NCBI GenBank assembly: GCA_046344715.1
Contig: JBKDKX010000004.1
Location: 38,940-102,939, forward strand
Reading direction: 5' to 3'
DNA: 64,000 nucleotides
Source of the DNA: CAZAQK01 sp046344715
GTDB lineage: Bacteria; Pseudomonadota; Alphaproteobacteria; Rickettsiales; SXRF01
This document shows positions 23,454-32,503 of the stretch, one piece after another. The notes under the pieces are model-generated. The model saw only the letters and a program-made list of their open reading frames with translations, was not told where the DNA came from and ran no database searches. Position numbers and translations under genes: made by a program. Each line of letters starts with the position of its first letter. Positions within the stretch are counted from its first letter, which is position 1.

Positions 23454-25474
23454 TATGCTACCTTTTTAGATTTCAGGTGTTGTTGCAGTTCAGGATTATG
23501 CCGATCAAAATGACACTCGAACGTAGAACCTTTACCCACATCGGAATGCACCTCAACATGCCCACCATGCAACTCAACAAAACTTTTTACGATAGAAAGA
23601 CCAAGACCGGTGCCGGAACGCTTGCCCGATTTATTTTTTGCACCTTCCTGCGCTTTGCCTTTATAGAATTTACCAAAGACCTCCGCCTGCTCCTCCGTTG
23701 GTATCCCCTGCCCTTCATCGGCTACCCAAAGCACCACGCCATCATTTTCTGCTTCACGCGCACCAAGAGTAATCGTCTGCCCTGCATCTGAATATTTGAT
23801 GGCGTTAGAAAGCAGGTTGAAGAGGATCTGTTTGATGCGGGTTTCATCACCCGTCATTTTTCCAATCTTGCCTGCACACTCAAATGCTACCTGGATATTA
23901 TGCTCTTTTACACGCTCCTGAATCAGCGAGAGTACCGATTTCATCATGGCATATACATCGAACTTCGTGACATCAAGGCGCATATATCCAGCTTCCACAC
24001 TGGCCAAATCAAGAATGTCATTAATCAGCTGCATCAATCGCATGGAAGATTGGTGGATACCATCCACATACTCTTTCTGTTTCTCGGAAAGCGCACCAAA
24101 ATACTCCTGTTTGAGCATTTCTGAAAATCCGGCAATGGAGGTAAGCGGCGAGCGCAATTCATACGATACATTAGCAAGGAATTCTGTTTTGAGTTTGTCT
24201 GCTTCCTGTAATGCTTCATTACGTTCTCGTAAAGATCGCTCTACCAGCGTGGAATCAGTAATATCCATGTAGGTAATGAGTGTCGCGCCATCCGGCAGTG
24301 GAATTTTTCGCCAGTCAATCACCTTGCCGTCCGTGCGCTCCAGCTGGCGTGAACGCAGCTCACGCACCTGAATCTGCGCGATGTGATCCTGCTTGAACGT
24401 TTCCCAATCTTCAAACACAAAGAGGGGTTTGCAACGCTCTACTATTTCAGAAATATGCGGCTCGCTTACCGCAAGCTCTGCATCAATATTCCACATACTA
24501 AGATAGCCAGGATTATAGAGTTTTAACCTGCCGTCCTCGCCAAACACGGCAAGCCCTTCATGCAGATTATCCAGCGTTTCACGCTGGACGGCAATCAGCG
24601 TATTATAAGAACGCTCCAGTGCCAGCCTGTCAGTGACATCTTCATACGCAAATAAAATTCCGCCAAGCGCATGCGGAATAGCAATAACGCGTAATGAAAC
24701 TCCATCTGGCAGATGGAAAAATTCTTCACGTGGCTCGATAAGGTCGGTGAATAATTTGACCTGTTGCTGCTTGAACATCTGGAAATTCGCCTGTTCCGGC
24801 AGTTTGCGTTTTTCACGCAATACTTCGAGTATCTCGCTGTAAGTCGGCTGCGTGCCAAGCCATATTTCATCAAACTTCCAGAGTGCCACAAACGCATAAT
24901 TGAACGATTTAAGCCGCATGTCTGCGCCATAAATCGCCATAGCAGACGCTGAGCTTTCCAATAGATCTGTTTGGGCAGATACATGCCTTTGCAAATCTTC
25001 TTTTAAAATTTCCAGCTCTGTCATATCTTGCGCAAAACCTACGGACATTTTTTCCTGCGTAAGTGGCAACTCAGTAATGTCATAAAGCCTGCGCTCACCC
25101 GCAACCACAATATGCCTTCGTTCATGCGCTGGCTTGCCACTTTCGATAGCCTGCCGTGCCATAGGCTTCATTTTCTGGTCAAGCTCTGGTGTTTCTACAC
25201 TCTCGCCCTCTTCCTCCACTGCCATGCTGTAAGCAAGATTATAGAACTTCAGGCGAAGTGATTCATCACGTTGCCAGATAGGATATGGGGACATATTGAT
25301 GATGGTGGAGTAATTACGCAGTTCGCTTTTTAGTTTTTCATTTTCTTGCGAAAGGCGAAGAATCTGCTTTTTTTGTTCTTCAATTTCAACCTGCGCAGCG
25401 ATGTGCGAAGATGGCTTGGCTGCCGCTCCCAGAGCGGATTTCAACACATCCTTAAATCGCCGTGATTCTGCCAT
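23453..25474 (-). CDS. DivL-like PAS sensor kinase with Tyr at the phospho-site
   Basis: 673 residues. A short coiled coil (about 25-55) precedes three PAS-like domains. The dimerisation box then reads FLANVSYELRSPLTSI, with Y438 where histidine kinases have the phospho-accepting histidine. The ATPase domain is intact: N box FNLLSNAIKYS, G1 ADEGQGIP, G2 GTGLGLSIVK. In Caulobacter, DivL has the same substitution and acts as a non-canonical regulator of CckA in cell-cycle control. It lies downstream of ahcY and overlaps purU by one base. The DivL assignment is inference from this residue, the PAS layout and the phylum. Confidence 0.8.
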   Translation of the reverse strand: MAESRRFKDVLKSALGAAAKPSSHIAAQVEIEEQKKQILRLSQENEKLKSELRNYSTIINMSPYPIWQRDESLRLKFYNLAYSMAVEEEGESVETPELDQKMKPMARQAIESGKPAHERRHIVVAGERRLYDITELPLTQEKMSVGFAQDMTELEILKEDLQRHVSAQTDLLESSASAMAIYGADMRLKSFNYAFVALWKFDEIWLGTQPTYSEILEVLREKRKLPEQANFQMFKQQQVKLFTDLIEPREEFFHLPDGVSLRVIAIPHALGGILFAYEDVTDRLALERSYNTLIAVQRETLDNLHEGLAVFGEDGRLKLYNPGYLSMWNIDAELAVSEPHISEIVERCKPLFVFEDWETFKQDHIAQIQVRELRSRQLERTDGKVIDWRKIPLPDGATLITYMDITDSTLVERSLRERNEALQEADKLKTEFLANVSYELRSPLTSIAGFSEMLKQEYFGALSEKQKEYVDGIHQSSMRLMQLINDILDLASVEAGYMRLDVTKFDVYAMMKSVLSLIQERVKEHNIQVAFECAGKIGKMTGDETRIKQILFNLLSNAIKYSDAGQTITLGAREAENDGVVLWVADEGQGIPTEEQAEVFGKFYKGKAQEGAKNKSGKRSGTGLGLSIVKSFVELHGGHVEVHSDVGKGSTFECHFDRHNPELQQHLKSKKVA

Positions 25475-25515
25475 GACATTGTTTTAGAATAAATATCGGA
25501 AGCTGTCATGTAAAA

Positions 25516-25591
25516 TTAGTTACTTGTTACTGGTTGCTAGTTGCCAGGAATTTTCATAACCAGCAACTAACAACCAGCAACTAGAAACTAA
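25516..25591. repeat. Inverted low-complexity repeat ending in the ahcY stop
   Basis: Arm 25516-25547 pairs with arm 25560-25591 at about 26 of 32 positions. Each arm is built of repeated words such as CCAGCAACTAG and CTGGTTGCTAG. The right arm includes the ahcY stop codon. It fills most of the gap between ahcY and the kinase gene and could act as an attenuator or terminator without a U-tract. Confidence 0.7.
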
Positions 25592-26907
25592 TACCGATAA
25601 GCATCCGGCTTGAACGGGCCTTCTTGCGGTACGCTGATATATTCAGCTTGTTTCTTGGTAAGTTTAGTGAGCTTCACGCCAAGCTTTTCAAGGTGCAGTG
25701 CCGCCACTTTTTCATCCAGATGCTTTGGCAGAACATATACTTTGTTTTCGTATTTCGAGTGATTTTTCCATAGCTCAATTTGTGCAATTACCTGATTGGA
25801 GAAGCTGGTGCTCATCACAAAACTTGGATGACCAGTCGCGCAGCCAAGGTTCACAAGGCGGCCTTTGGCGAGCAGAATAATGCGCTTGCCATCAGGAAAT
25901 TCCACTTCATCCACCTGCGGTTTGATTTCATTCCACTTCATGTTGCGCAGTGCCGCCACCTCAATTTCGCTATCGAAATGGCCAATGTTGCACACAATTG
26001 CGCGGTCTTTCATCGCACGCATATGATCCAGCGTTATGATGTCTTCATTACCGGTTGCGGTCACAAAAATATCAGCAATCGGCGCCATTTCTTCCATGGT
26101 GGTTACCTGATAACCTTCCATCGCAGCCTGAAGCGCGCATATAGGATCAATTTCAGTGACGATAACGCGGGCACCCTGTGTTTTAAGAGATGCAGCGCAA
26201 CCCTTGCCCACGTCACCAAAACCAGCAACCACGCAGATTTTACCTGCAAGCATCACATCGGTTGCGCGTTTTAGACCATCCGGCAATGATTCGCGACAAC
26301 CATACAAATTGTCGAATTTGGATTTTGTGACAGAGTTATTCACGTCAATAGCTGGCACCTTCAGTTTTCCAGCTTTTACCATTTCATGCAGACGATGCAC
26401 GCCGGTGGTAGTTTCTTCGGAAATACCCTTGATATGCGCAAGCAAATCAGGATGCTTTTCATGCATGATTTTGGTGACGTCACCGCCGTCATCCAGAATC
26501 ATATTCGCTGTCCAGCCGTTCGGTCCTTTCAGTGTCTGTTCGATGCACCATTCATATTCTTCTTCGGTTTCGCCTTTCCATGCGAATACAGGAATGCCTG
26601 CTGCTGCAATCGCCGCCGCTGCCTGATCCTGTGTAGAGAAAATATTGCAGCTGCTCCAGCGCACTTCCGCACCCAATGCTGTGAGCGTTTCAATGAGGAC
26701 CGCAGTTTGAATGGTCATATGCAGGCAGCCAATGATACGCGCACCTTTCAGCGGTTGGCTTTTGCCATATTCTTTGCGAAGTGCCATGAGGCCTGGCATT
26801 TCGCTTTCCGCAATGGAGATTTCCTTGCGACCCCACTCAGCCAAATTAATATCAGCAACTTTGTAATCAGTGAATAATACGTTATGCGGATTTGGCTTAG
26901 CAGACAT
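25588..26907 (-). CDS. ahcY: Adenosylhomocysteinase
   Basis: 439 residues. NAD-binding loop VVAGFGDVGKGCAASL, substrate motifs NSVTKSKFDNLYGCRES and the C-terminal tail ending KPDAYRY are all family hallmarks. It converts S-adenosylhomocysteine to adenosine and homocysteine, restoring methylation capacity. AAAGGAACC precedes the ATG as ribosome-binding site. The stop codon lies inside a low-complexity inverted repeat. Confidence 0.98.
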   Translation of the reverse strand: MSAKPNPHNVLFTDYKVADINLAEWGRKEISIAESEMPGLMALRKEYGKSQPLKGARIIGCLHMTIQTAVLIETLTALGAEVRWSSCNIFSTQDQAAAAIAAAGIPVFAWKGETEEEYEWCIEQTLKGPNGWTANMILDDGGDVTKIMHEKHPDLLAHIKGISEETTTGVHRLHEMVKAGKLKVPAIDVNNSVTKSKFDNLYGCRESLPDGLKRATDVMLAGKICVVAGFGDVGKGCAASLKTQGARVIVTEIDPICALQAAMEGYQVTTMEEMAPIADIFVTATGNEDIITLDHMRAMKDRAIVCNIGHFDSEIEVAALRNMKWNEIKPQVDEVEFPDGKRIILLAKGRLVNLGCATGHPSFVMSTSFSNQVIAQIELWKNHSKYENKVYVLPKHLDEKVAALHLEKLGVKLTKLTKKQAEYISVPQEGPFKPDAYRY

Positions 26908-26981
26908 GGGGGTTCCTTTCGAGTTTTAATGCCGGAAACCTAGCGTTTATGGCCAAAAAGGCAAGCAAAAACCCTTTTACT

Positions 26982-27068
26982 TGTCATCCCCGCTTTATGC
27001 GGGGATCTAGGGACTAGTGAATAGAACTATCGTGTGGCTCTAGATCCCCGCATAAAGCGGGGATGACA
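26982..27068. repeat. Perfect 29-bp inverted repeat after the L,D-transpeptidase gene
   Basis: Arms 26982-27010 and 27040-27068 are exact reverse complements of 29 bases with a 29-base spacer. Each arm contains its own hairpin, ATCCCCGC and GCGGGGAT around TTTAT. The TGTCATCCCCGC word marks it as a dispersed palindrome. It touches the stop codon of the gene at 27069 without a gap. Confidence 0.9.
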
Positions 27069-27566
27069 CTATTTTTTTATCTCAATCAGGCTATTCGTAT
27101 CAAGATTAGGCAAAATCTCTAATAAATCAGCTTTTGCCAGTGCTACACAACCTTCCGTGTATGAGTAATCCGGCTTGGCCACATGCAGGAAAATGGCACT
27201 GCCAAGGCCAGAAACTATTGGATCATCATTGTACCCCATGGGCACGATCAGGTCATACATGTCATCATCCCGCCAGAGGTTTTCATGTGATGCCGCAAAG
27301 GGCAATTTTACGTGGCGGTTATATTCCAGACTTTTGGGATCATCGCACCAGCCATCATCCGGCTGAATTATCTTAAGCCGAAGGCCAGTTTCTGGCGTAT
27401 CCATTTTATCTGCACGATACCAGCATTCCCTGAGCGGGAAAATGCCCACAGGCGTAATGCCATCACCCTCTTGATGCTTGGGCGCGAACCCGCTACGTCC
27501 GATAGCGCAACGATAGGTTTTGCCATTAAAAAAAACTGTGTTCCCAGTAACTAGAATTTTTGTCAT
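27069..27566 (-). CDS. L,D-transpeptidase catalytic (YkuD) domain protein
   Basis: 165 residues. The YkuD motif is IFLHVAKPDYSYTEGCVAL with H128 and catalytic C140. The N-terminal GKTYRCAIGRSGFAPKHQEGDGITPVG fits the short family. Such enzymes crosslink or modify peptidoglycan, or occur as shorter paralogues of unknown substrate. No signal peptide is visible, which is common in this short group. The start codon lies within a palindromic repeat and codons 5-8 match a CTAGTTACTGG repeat word; no ribosome-binding site is seen. Confidence 0.85.
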   Translation of the reverse strand: MTKILVTGNTVFFNGKTYRCAIGRSGFAPKHQEGDGITPVGIFPLRECWYRADKMDTPETGLRLKIIQPDDGWCDDPKSLEYNRHVKLPFAASHENLWRDDDMYDLIVPMGYNDDPIVSGLGSAIFLHVAKPDYSYTEGCVALAKADLLEILPNLDTNSLIEIKK

Positions 27567-27648
27567 TGCGAGCGTTATTGAAGCAATCCAGTTTTCACAC
27601 TACAGTAGGAGCTGGATTGCTTCGTCGTGAATGCTCCTCGCAATGGCG
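27562..27648. repeat. Palindromic element filling the dxs to L,D-transpeptidase gap
   Basis: The left arm has GTCATTGCGAGCG followed by GAAGCAATCCAG; the right arm has CTGGATTGCTTCG followed by GCTCCTCGCAATGGC. Together they are an imperfect inverted repeat with the 12-base core GAAGCAATCCAG/CTGGATTGCTTC exact. It spans from three bases after the dxs stop to the start codon of the next gene. Confidence 0.85.
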
Positions 27649-27651
27649 GGA

Positions 27652-29544
27652 TTATCCCTGCTTTTTTACCAACACCGGTTTATTGCCGAGGCGTTTGGTT
27701 ACAGCCTGCACAATCTGTGCGGCGTTCAAGCCCGCTTCGTCATATTGCACTTGAGGGTTGTTCTGCTCAATGAATACATCCGGCAGGTAGAGCGGAAGAA
27801 TTTTAGAAGCATCTAAGTTTTCTTTTGCTGCAAAACACAGAACATGCGCGCCAAAACCGCCGATAGCACCCTCCTCCACCGTCACCACTAATTCGTGGAT
27901 TTTAAGCAGGTTGCGCACCAATTCTTCGTCTATTGGTTTAGCAAAACGGGCATCTGCCACGGTTGCATTTAATTCCTCAGCAGCTTTCATACATTCCGCA
28001 AGGCGCGTACCCAGCGAAAGAATCGCCACCCGTTCGCCATTTCTAACAATGCGGCCTTTGCCAATTTCCAGTGGAATGCCTTGTTTGGGCAATTCCACGC
28101 CAACACCTTCACCACGAGGATAACGCACGGCAGATGGCCTGTCGTTAATCGCAGCGCACGTCGCCACCATATGCACTAATTCAGATTCATCTGCAGCGGC
28201 CATCACCACGAAATTGGGTAGCGTGGAAAGATAAGTAATGTCAAAGGCGCCTGCATGTGTTGCGCCATCGGCGCCCACGAGCCCTGCTCTATCCAAAGCA
28301 AAGCGTACGGGCAAATTCTGAATCGCCACATCATGCACCACCTGATCATAGGCACGTTGCAGGAAGGTGGAATAAATTGCGCAGAAGGGCTTATAGCCCT
28401 GAGTTGCAAGGCCTGCTGCAAAGGTTACGGCGTGTTGCTCGGCAATGCCCACATCGAAAGTACGCGTAGGGAATTTTTCGGCAAATTTATCAAGCCCTGT
28501 GCCGGATGGCATGGCGGCAGTGATAGCAATAATTTTCTCATCCTTCGCGGCTTCAGCAATCAGGCTGTCGGCAAATACCTTGGTGTAGCTTGGCGCAGCG
28601 GCAGCAGATTTTTTCTGTGCACCTGTGCTTACATCAAATTTCACGACACCATGATATTTATCGTCTGATTCCTCAGCTGGTGCATAGCCATGGCCTTTTT
28701 TGGTGACCACATGGAGCAGTATGGGGCCGGAATCCTTTTCATCGCGGATATTTTTGAGCACTGGCAGCAAATGCTCCAGATTATGGCCATCCACCGGCCC
28801 TACATAATAAAAACCAAGCTGTTCAAATAGCGTGCCGCCCACAGCCATATTGCGTGCCGCATGTTCAGCTTTTTTAGCCAAGCGTTGCAGTGGCTCCGGA
28901 AATTTGCTGGCCATCACTTTGCCGATGTGACGAAGCGTGTGATACGGGTGTGAGGAAATCAGCCGCGCGAGATAGGCACTCATCGCACCCACAGGCGGTG
29001 CAATCGACATATCATTATCATTCAAAATCACTATCAGGCGCGTGTCTAAACTGCCCGCATTATTGAGTGCTTCGAACGCCATGCCTGCACTCATTGCACC
29101 ATCACCGATAACAGCGATAACATCATGCTTTTTGCCATCCATATCACGAGCAACTGCCATGCCAAGCGCAGCAGAAATGGAGGTTGAACTATGACCAGCG
29201 CCGAACGCATCATATGCACTTTCATCGCGTTTGCAGAACCCAGATAATCCTTCAGGCTGACGCAGTGTACGAATACGGTCGCGCCTGCCAGTGAGAATTT
29301 TATGTGGATAGGATTGATGACCAACATCCCAGATAAGAATATCTTCCGGTGTGTTGAATACGTGATGTATCGCAAGCGTAAGCTCCACCACGCCAAGCCC
29401 AGCACCTAAATGCCCACCCGTTACCGACACAGCATCGACCGTCTCAGTGCGCAGCTCTGCCGCCAGCTGCTGCAACTGCTCAAGCGAAAAGTTACGCATG
29501 TCAGCGGGCATGTTAACAGTATCAAGAAGTGGTGTATTGCTCAC
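27652..29544 (-). CDS. dxs: 1-deoxy-D-xylulose-5-phosphate synthase
   Basis: 630 residues. The thiamine diphosphate site is shown by GDGAMSAGMAFEALNNAG and ILNDNDMSIAPPVG; the transketolase pyrimidine domain has DVGIAEQHAVTFAAGLA and RAGLVGADGATHAG. It makes DXP from pyruvate and glyceraldehyde 3-phosphate, the first step of the non-mevalonate isoprenoid route, and so could feed polyprenyl carriers used by the glycan genes further right. Confidence 0.98.
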   Translation of the reverse strand: MSNTPLLDTVNMPADMRNFSLEQLQQLAAELRTETVDAVSVTGGHLGAGLGVVELTLAIHHVFNTPEDILIWDVGHQSYPHKILTGRRDRIRTLRQPEGLSGFCKRDESAYDAFGAGHSSTSISAALGMAVARDMDGKKHDVIAVIGDGAMSAGMAFEALNNAGSLDTRLIVILNDNDMSIAPPVGAMSAYLARLISSHPYHTLRHIGKVMASKFPEPLQRLAKKAEHAARNMAVGGTLFEQLGFYYVGPVDGHNLEHLLPVLKNIRDEKDSGPILLHVVTKKGHGYAPAEESDDKYHGVVKFDVSTGAQKKSAAAAPSYTKVFADSLIAEAAKDEKIIAITAAMPSGTGLDKFAEKFPTRTFDVGIAEQHAVTFAAGLATQGYKPFCAIYSTFLQRAYDQVVHDVAIQNLPVRFALDRAGLVGADGATHAGAFDITYLSTLPNFVVMAAADESELVHMVATCAAINDRPSAVRYPRGEGVGVELPKQGIPLEIGKGRIVRNGERVAILSLGTRLAECMKAAEELNATVADARFAKPIDEELVRNLLKIHELVVTVEEGAIGGFGAHVLCFAAKENLDASKILPLYLPDVFIEQNNPQVQYDEAGLNAAQIVQAVTKRLGNKPVLVKKQG

Positions 29545-29608
29545 AAAACGTTCCTAGTAGAAAGGAGCGTAAACTAGCAGGAATACGCTAAATGTCAGGT
29601 GTTTTTTG

Positions 29609-30202
29609 CTAATTAGAAGCGATAGTTTTCTCACCGCCAATAATCAACATCTCAAGGCCATTTGCGGTTCTATATTTTCCATCGGGCAACGGGCGTTTCT
29701 TACCAAAAGAATCCACATAAAAAACCTTTGTGCCACTATAGGCAAGCCGCTCACCACCGCGTAGAAACAGATGCCCATCGCTACGGGGTTGCGTTGGCGC
29801 CCCCATTAGTCCTCTGGAATCATCACGCGTCGCAGGAGGCGGATAATAGTTATTATTATTCAGATTGTTATTATCTGGGGACGTCCTTCCCCCACGCTCT
29901 CTTGGGGGCTGCTCAACTTCATTAAATCCGCTGTTTCTTCCAGAATTGGAGGGTTTGCCCACATCGTAAGACTTCTCAGCCTCGCGCTTAGAAACACCAC
30001 CCTCAAGACGTCCATTACCCTTAGATTTTCCGAAAACCTTCTCTTCATTGTAATCAATAATAGCCCGCATTAATGGGTCTTTTTCACCCTTATATTTTTT
30101 TTCGTTTTCAATGCGCGCCTCCTCCATCGGATCATTACCGAAAGCAATGAGGAGAACCGACAATATAACTATCGCAATGGCTAAAAGTGGAGGCATCTTC
30201 AA
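29609..30202 (-). CDS. Unknown anchored protein with Asn/Pro-rich linker
   Basis: 197 residues, not recognised. One N-terminal hydrophobic helix (LLAIAIVILSVLLIAF) acts as signal anchor. The middle (about 60-130) is disordered: charged, then NNNLNNNNYYPPP. The C-terminal 50 residues contain short strands (GGERLAYSGTKVFYVDSFGKKRPLPDGKYRTANGLEM split over two turns). Its start could be the first or third codon. Stands alone between argF and dxs. Confidence 0.65.
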   Translation of the reverse strand: MKMPPLLAIAIVILSVLLIAFGNDPMEEARIENEKKYKGEKDPLMRAIIDYNEEKVFGKSKGNGRLEGGVSKREAEKSYDVGKPSNSGRNSGFNEVEQPPRERGGRTSPDNNNLNNNNYYPPPATRDDSRGLMGAPTQPRSDGHLFLRGGERLAYSGTKVFYVDSFGKKRPLPDGKYRTANGLEMLIIGGEKTIASN

Positions 30203-30306
30203 CCTGTGTGTTTATATTGCCCGATTATAGCCAAAAATTACGGATTTTGCACGGAATTTTAGTGCTTTTAACTAACGATTATTACTGAAAATAATTAATA
30301 ACCCAA

Positions 30307-31212
30307 TTATTTGCCCATACACCACAATAGGATAGCTTTCTGCACATGCAGACGATTTTCCGCCTCGTCAAATACGCGAGACTGAGGCCCATCAATCACC
30401 CCAGCCGTCACTTCCTGCCCTCTGTGGGCGGGAAGACAGTGGAGGAATATGGCGTTTTTATTGGCCAGAGCCATTAATGCCTCGTCCACCTGATAGCCTT
30501 CCAGCAAGGCCATTTGCGCATCCGCATCCGGATCGCCCATGGAAACCCAGGTATCAGTAGTCACCGCGTCGACTCCTACAGCCGCCACTTTTGGGTCTTC
30601 AACCACCTCAATGACTGCCCCACGTTTCTTTGCCCAGTCCACCACTTCCGACAATGGCCTGAGCTTCGGCGGGCAGGCCAGCTTGATGGAAAAACCAAGC
30701 AGTGCCGCCGCCTGAATCCAGCTTTGCGCCACATTATTGCCATCTCCCACCCATGCAATAGTTTTGCCTTTTATGTCACCCAGATTTTCCTCAAACGTCA
30801 GAATATCCGCAAGTATCTGGCAGGGGTGGCTGAATTCCGTAAGTCCGTTGATGACAGGAACGGTAGCATTTTCTGCCAATTCCAATAACTTTGCATGGTC
30901 ATGGCAACGTAGCATGATGGCATCGACATAGCGCGACAGCACCTGCGCGGTATCGCCAATCGTTTCGCCGCGCCCAAGTTGTAATTCATTGCCGTTAAAT
31001 GCCAGCGGATGACCGCCCAGCTCCATAATTCCCACCTCAAACGAAACACGGGTGCGGGTGGAATTTTTCTCAAAAATCATGGCGAGCTTCTTACCTGCAA
31101 GTAGTGGTGGCATATGCCCTGCCTTGCGGTCTTTTTTAAGCTGAGCGGCGCGCGTAAGCAACTGCCTTATATCAGCGCCAGAGAGGGTGGATAAATCAGT
31201 AAAATGGCGCAT
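30307..31212 (-). CDS. argF: Ornithine carbamoyltransferase
   Basis: 301 residues. Carbamoyl phosphate motif NSTRTRVSFEVG at about residue 49-60, ornithine-binding region WVSMGD and the catalytic HCLPAHRGQEV loop. It makes citrulline in arginine synthesis. The start overlaps the argD stop by one base (TAATG), so argD-argF are coupled. Confidence 0.97.
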   Translation of the reverse strand: MRHFTDLSTLSGADIRQLLTRAAQLKKDRKAGHMPPLLAGKKLAMIFEKNSTRTRVSFEVGIMELGGHPLAFNGNELQLGRGETIGDTAQVLSRYVDAIMLRCHDHAKLLELAENATVPVINGLTEFSHPCQILADILTFEENLGDIKGKTIAWVGDGNNVAQSWIQAAALLGFSIKLACPPKLRPLSEVVDWAKKRGAVIEVVEDPKVAAVGVDAVTTDTWVSMGDPDADAQMALLEGYQVDEALMALANKNAIFLHCLPAHRGQEVTAGVIDGPQSRVFDEAENRLHVQKAILLWCMGK

Positions 31213-32378
31213 TACGCATATTCCTTACATGCACGCGTGAGTATCTGTATAGCTTCTTCAACATTCGCCTCAGTTATAATCAGCGGTGGTAAAATTCTTA
31301 TTACACTGTCTTCCGCTGGTGCCGTAAAAAGACCCAAAGTTCTTAGATATTCAGCAAATTCACGCGCTGGTTTTACGGTTTTTATGCCAAGCATCAATCC
31401 ATGCCCGCGCACTTCGGAAATCATGGTTGGGAATGTAGCCGCAAGCTCACTCAGGCGCTGCCTAAGTAGCGCACCTATATGTTGCACATGCTGCAAAAAT
31501 CCATCTGCGAGCATTACATCGAGCACCGCATTGCCCACCGCCATGGCCAGCGGATTGCTGCCATAAGTTGAGCCGTGTGAACCCGGAGTTACTGCACTTG
31601 CCACAGCATCTGTCATCAAACACGCCGCAAGCGGGAAACCATTTCCAATGCCTTTTGCTACCGAAACAATATCTGGCTTTATGCCTGCCATTTCGTGGGC
31701 GAATAAATATCCCGTGCGCCCCATGCCACACTGTACTTCATCAATGAATAATAGCAGTCCATACTCATCGCACAGTTTGCGCAATCCTTGCAGGAATTCT
31801 TTGGTGGCCACATGCACACCGCCCTCGCCCTGAATCGGCTCAACCAGAATGGCTGCGGTTTGTGGTGTGATGGCTGTTTTCACCGATGCAAGATTATTGA
31901 ACTCGGCGCGATCAAATCCATCCAGCAGCGGTGCGTAACCCGCGCGTGCCACATCATTACCACCAGCAGAAATACAGGCGAGTGTACGGCCATGGAAACC
32001 ACCTGTCATGGTGATGACGCGGTATTTATCGGGATTGTCGGTGGCATCGTGATATTTGCGCAGCATCTTGAGGCCACATTCCACCGCTTCGCTGCCCGAG
32101 TTACAGAAAAATATTTTATCGGCAAAGGTATGTTTGGTGAAGCGTTCGGCCAGCCGTTCAAGCCCTTCCATTCGGTACATATTGGAACAATGCCAAAGCG
32201 TATCCGCCTGAGACTTTAGTGCGGATGTAATATGCGGATGGCAGTGCCCAAGCGCATTCACCGCAATGCCGGACGCAAAATCCAGATAGCGTTTACCATC
32301 GACGGCAAAAAGATACACTCCCTCGCCTTTTACAATTTCGATGTTTGAACGCCTATAAACCGGAAGAACCGATGACAT
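31212..32378 (-). CDS. argD: Acetylornithine aminotransferase
   Basis: 388 residues of class III aminotransferase type. The PLP lysine is K242 in SVAKGIGNGFPLA; FCNSGSEAVECGLKMLRKYH and LLFIDEVQCGMGRTG bind cofactor. It acts in arginine and possibly lysine synthesis. A GC-rich palindrome starts four bases before the ATG, so its strand GCGGGG is the only Shine-Dalgarno-like sequence, which hairpin formation would hide. Confidence 0.95.
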   Translation of the reverse strand: MSSVLPVYRRSNIEIVKGEGVYLFAVDGKRYLDFASGIAVNALGHCHPHITSALKSQADTLWHCSNMYRMEGLERLAERFTKHTFADKIFFCNSGSEAVECGLKMLRKYHDATDNPDKYRVITMTGGFHGRTLACISAGGNDVARAGYAPLLDGFDRAEFNNLASVKTAITPQTAAILVEPIQGEGGVHVATKEFLQGLRKLCDEYGLLLFIDEVQCGMGRTGYLFAHEMAGIKPDIVSVAKGIGNGFPLAACLMTDAVASAVTPGSHGSTYGSNPLAMAVGNAVLDVMLADGFLQHVQHIGALLRQRLSELAATFPTMISEVRGHGLMLGIKTVKPAREFAEYLRTLGLFTAPAEDSVIRILPPLIITEANVEEAIQILTRACKEYA

Positions 32379-32381
32379 ACT

Positions 32382-32405
32382 AGCCCCGCACTTGTTGCGG
32401 GGGCT
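32382..32405. repeat. GC hairpin at the argD start
   Basis: AGCCCCGCA, loop CTTGT, TGCGGGGGCT: a nine-base stem with one extra G. The same CTTGT-looped unit with GCCGCA arms occurs at 13461-13479. Three bases separate it from the argD ATG. Confidence 0.75.
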
Positions 32406-32503
32406 GGTTCATGCTTATCGTTGAATCAACCATATATTTACGTATTGAATTGAAAAAAGAGGGATTTTCTGCTCGTACCCTCTTATTGTCAATATAAAAC
32501 CGG

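Noticed and set aside
26908..26981. SAM or SAH riboswitch before ahcY
   Set aside because: The 70-base leader lacks recognisable conserved cores and only a normal ribosome site is visible.
29609..30202. Calling the Asn-rich protein a pilus or adhesin subunit
   Set aside because: Only a signal anchor and disordered linker are visible; no adhesin domain supports it.
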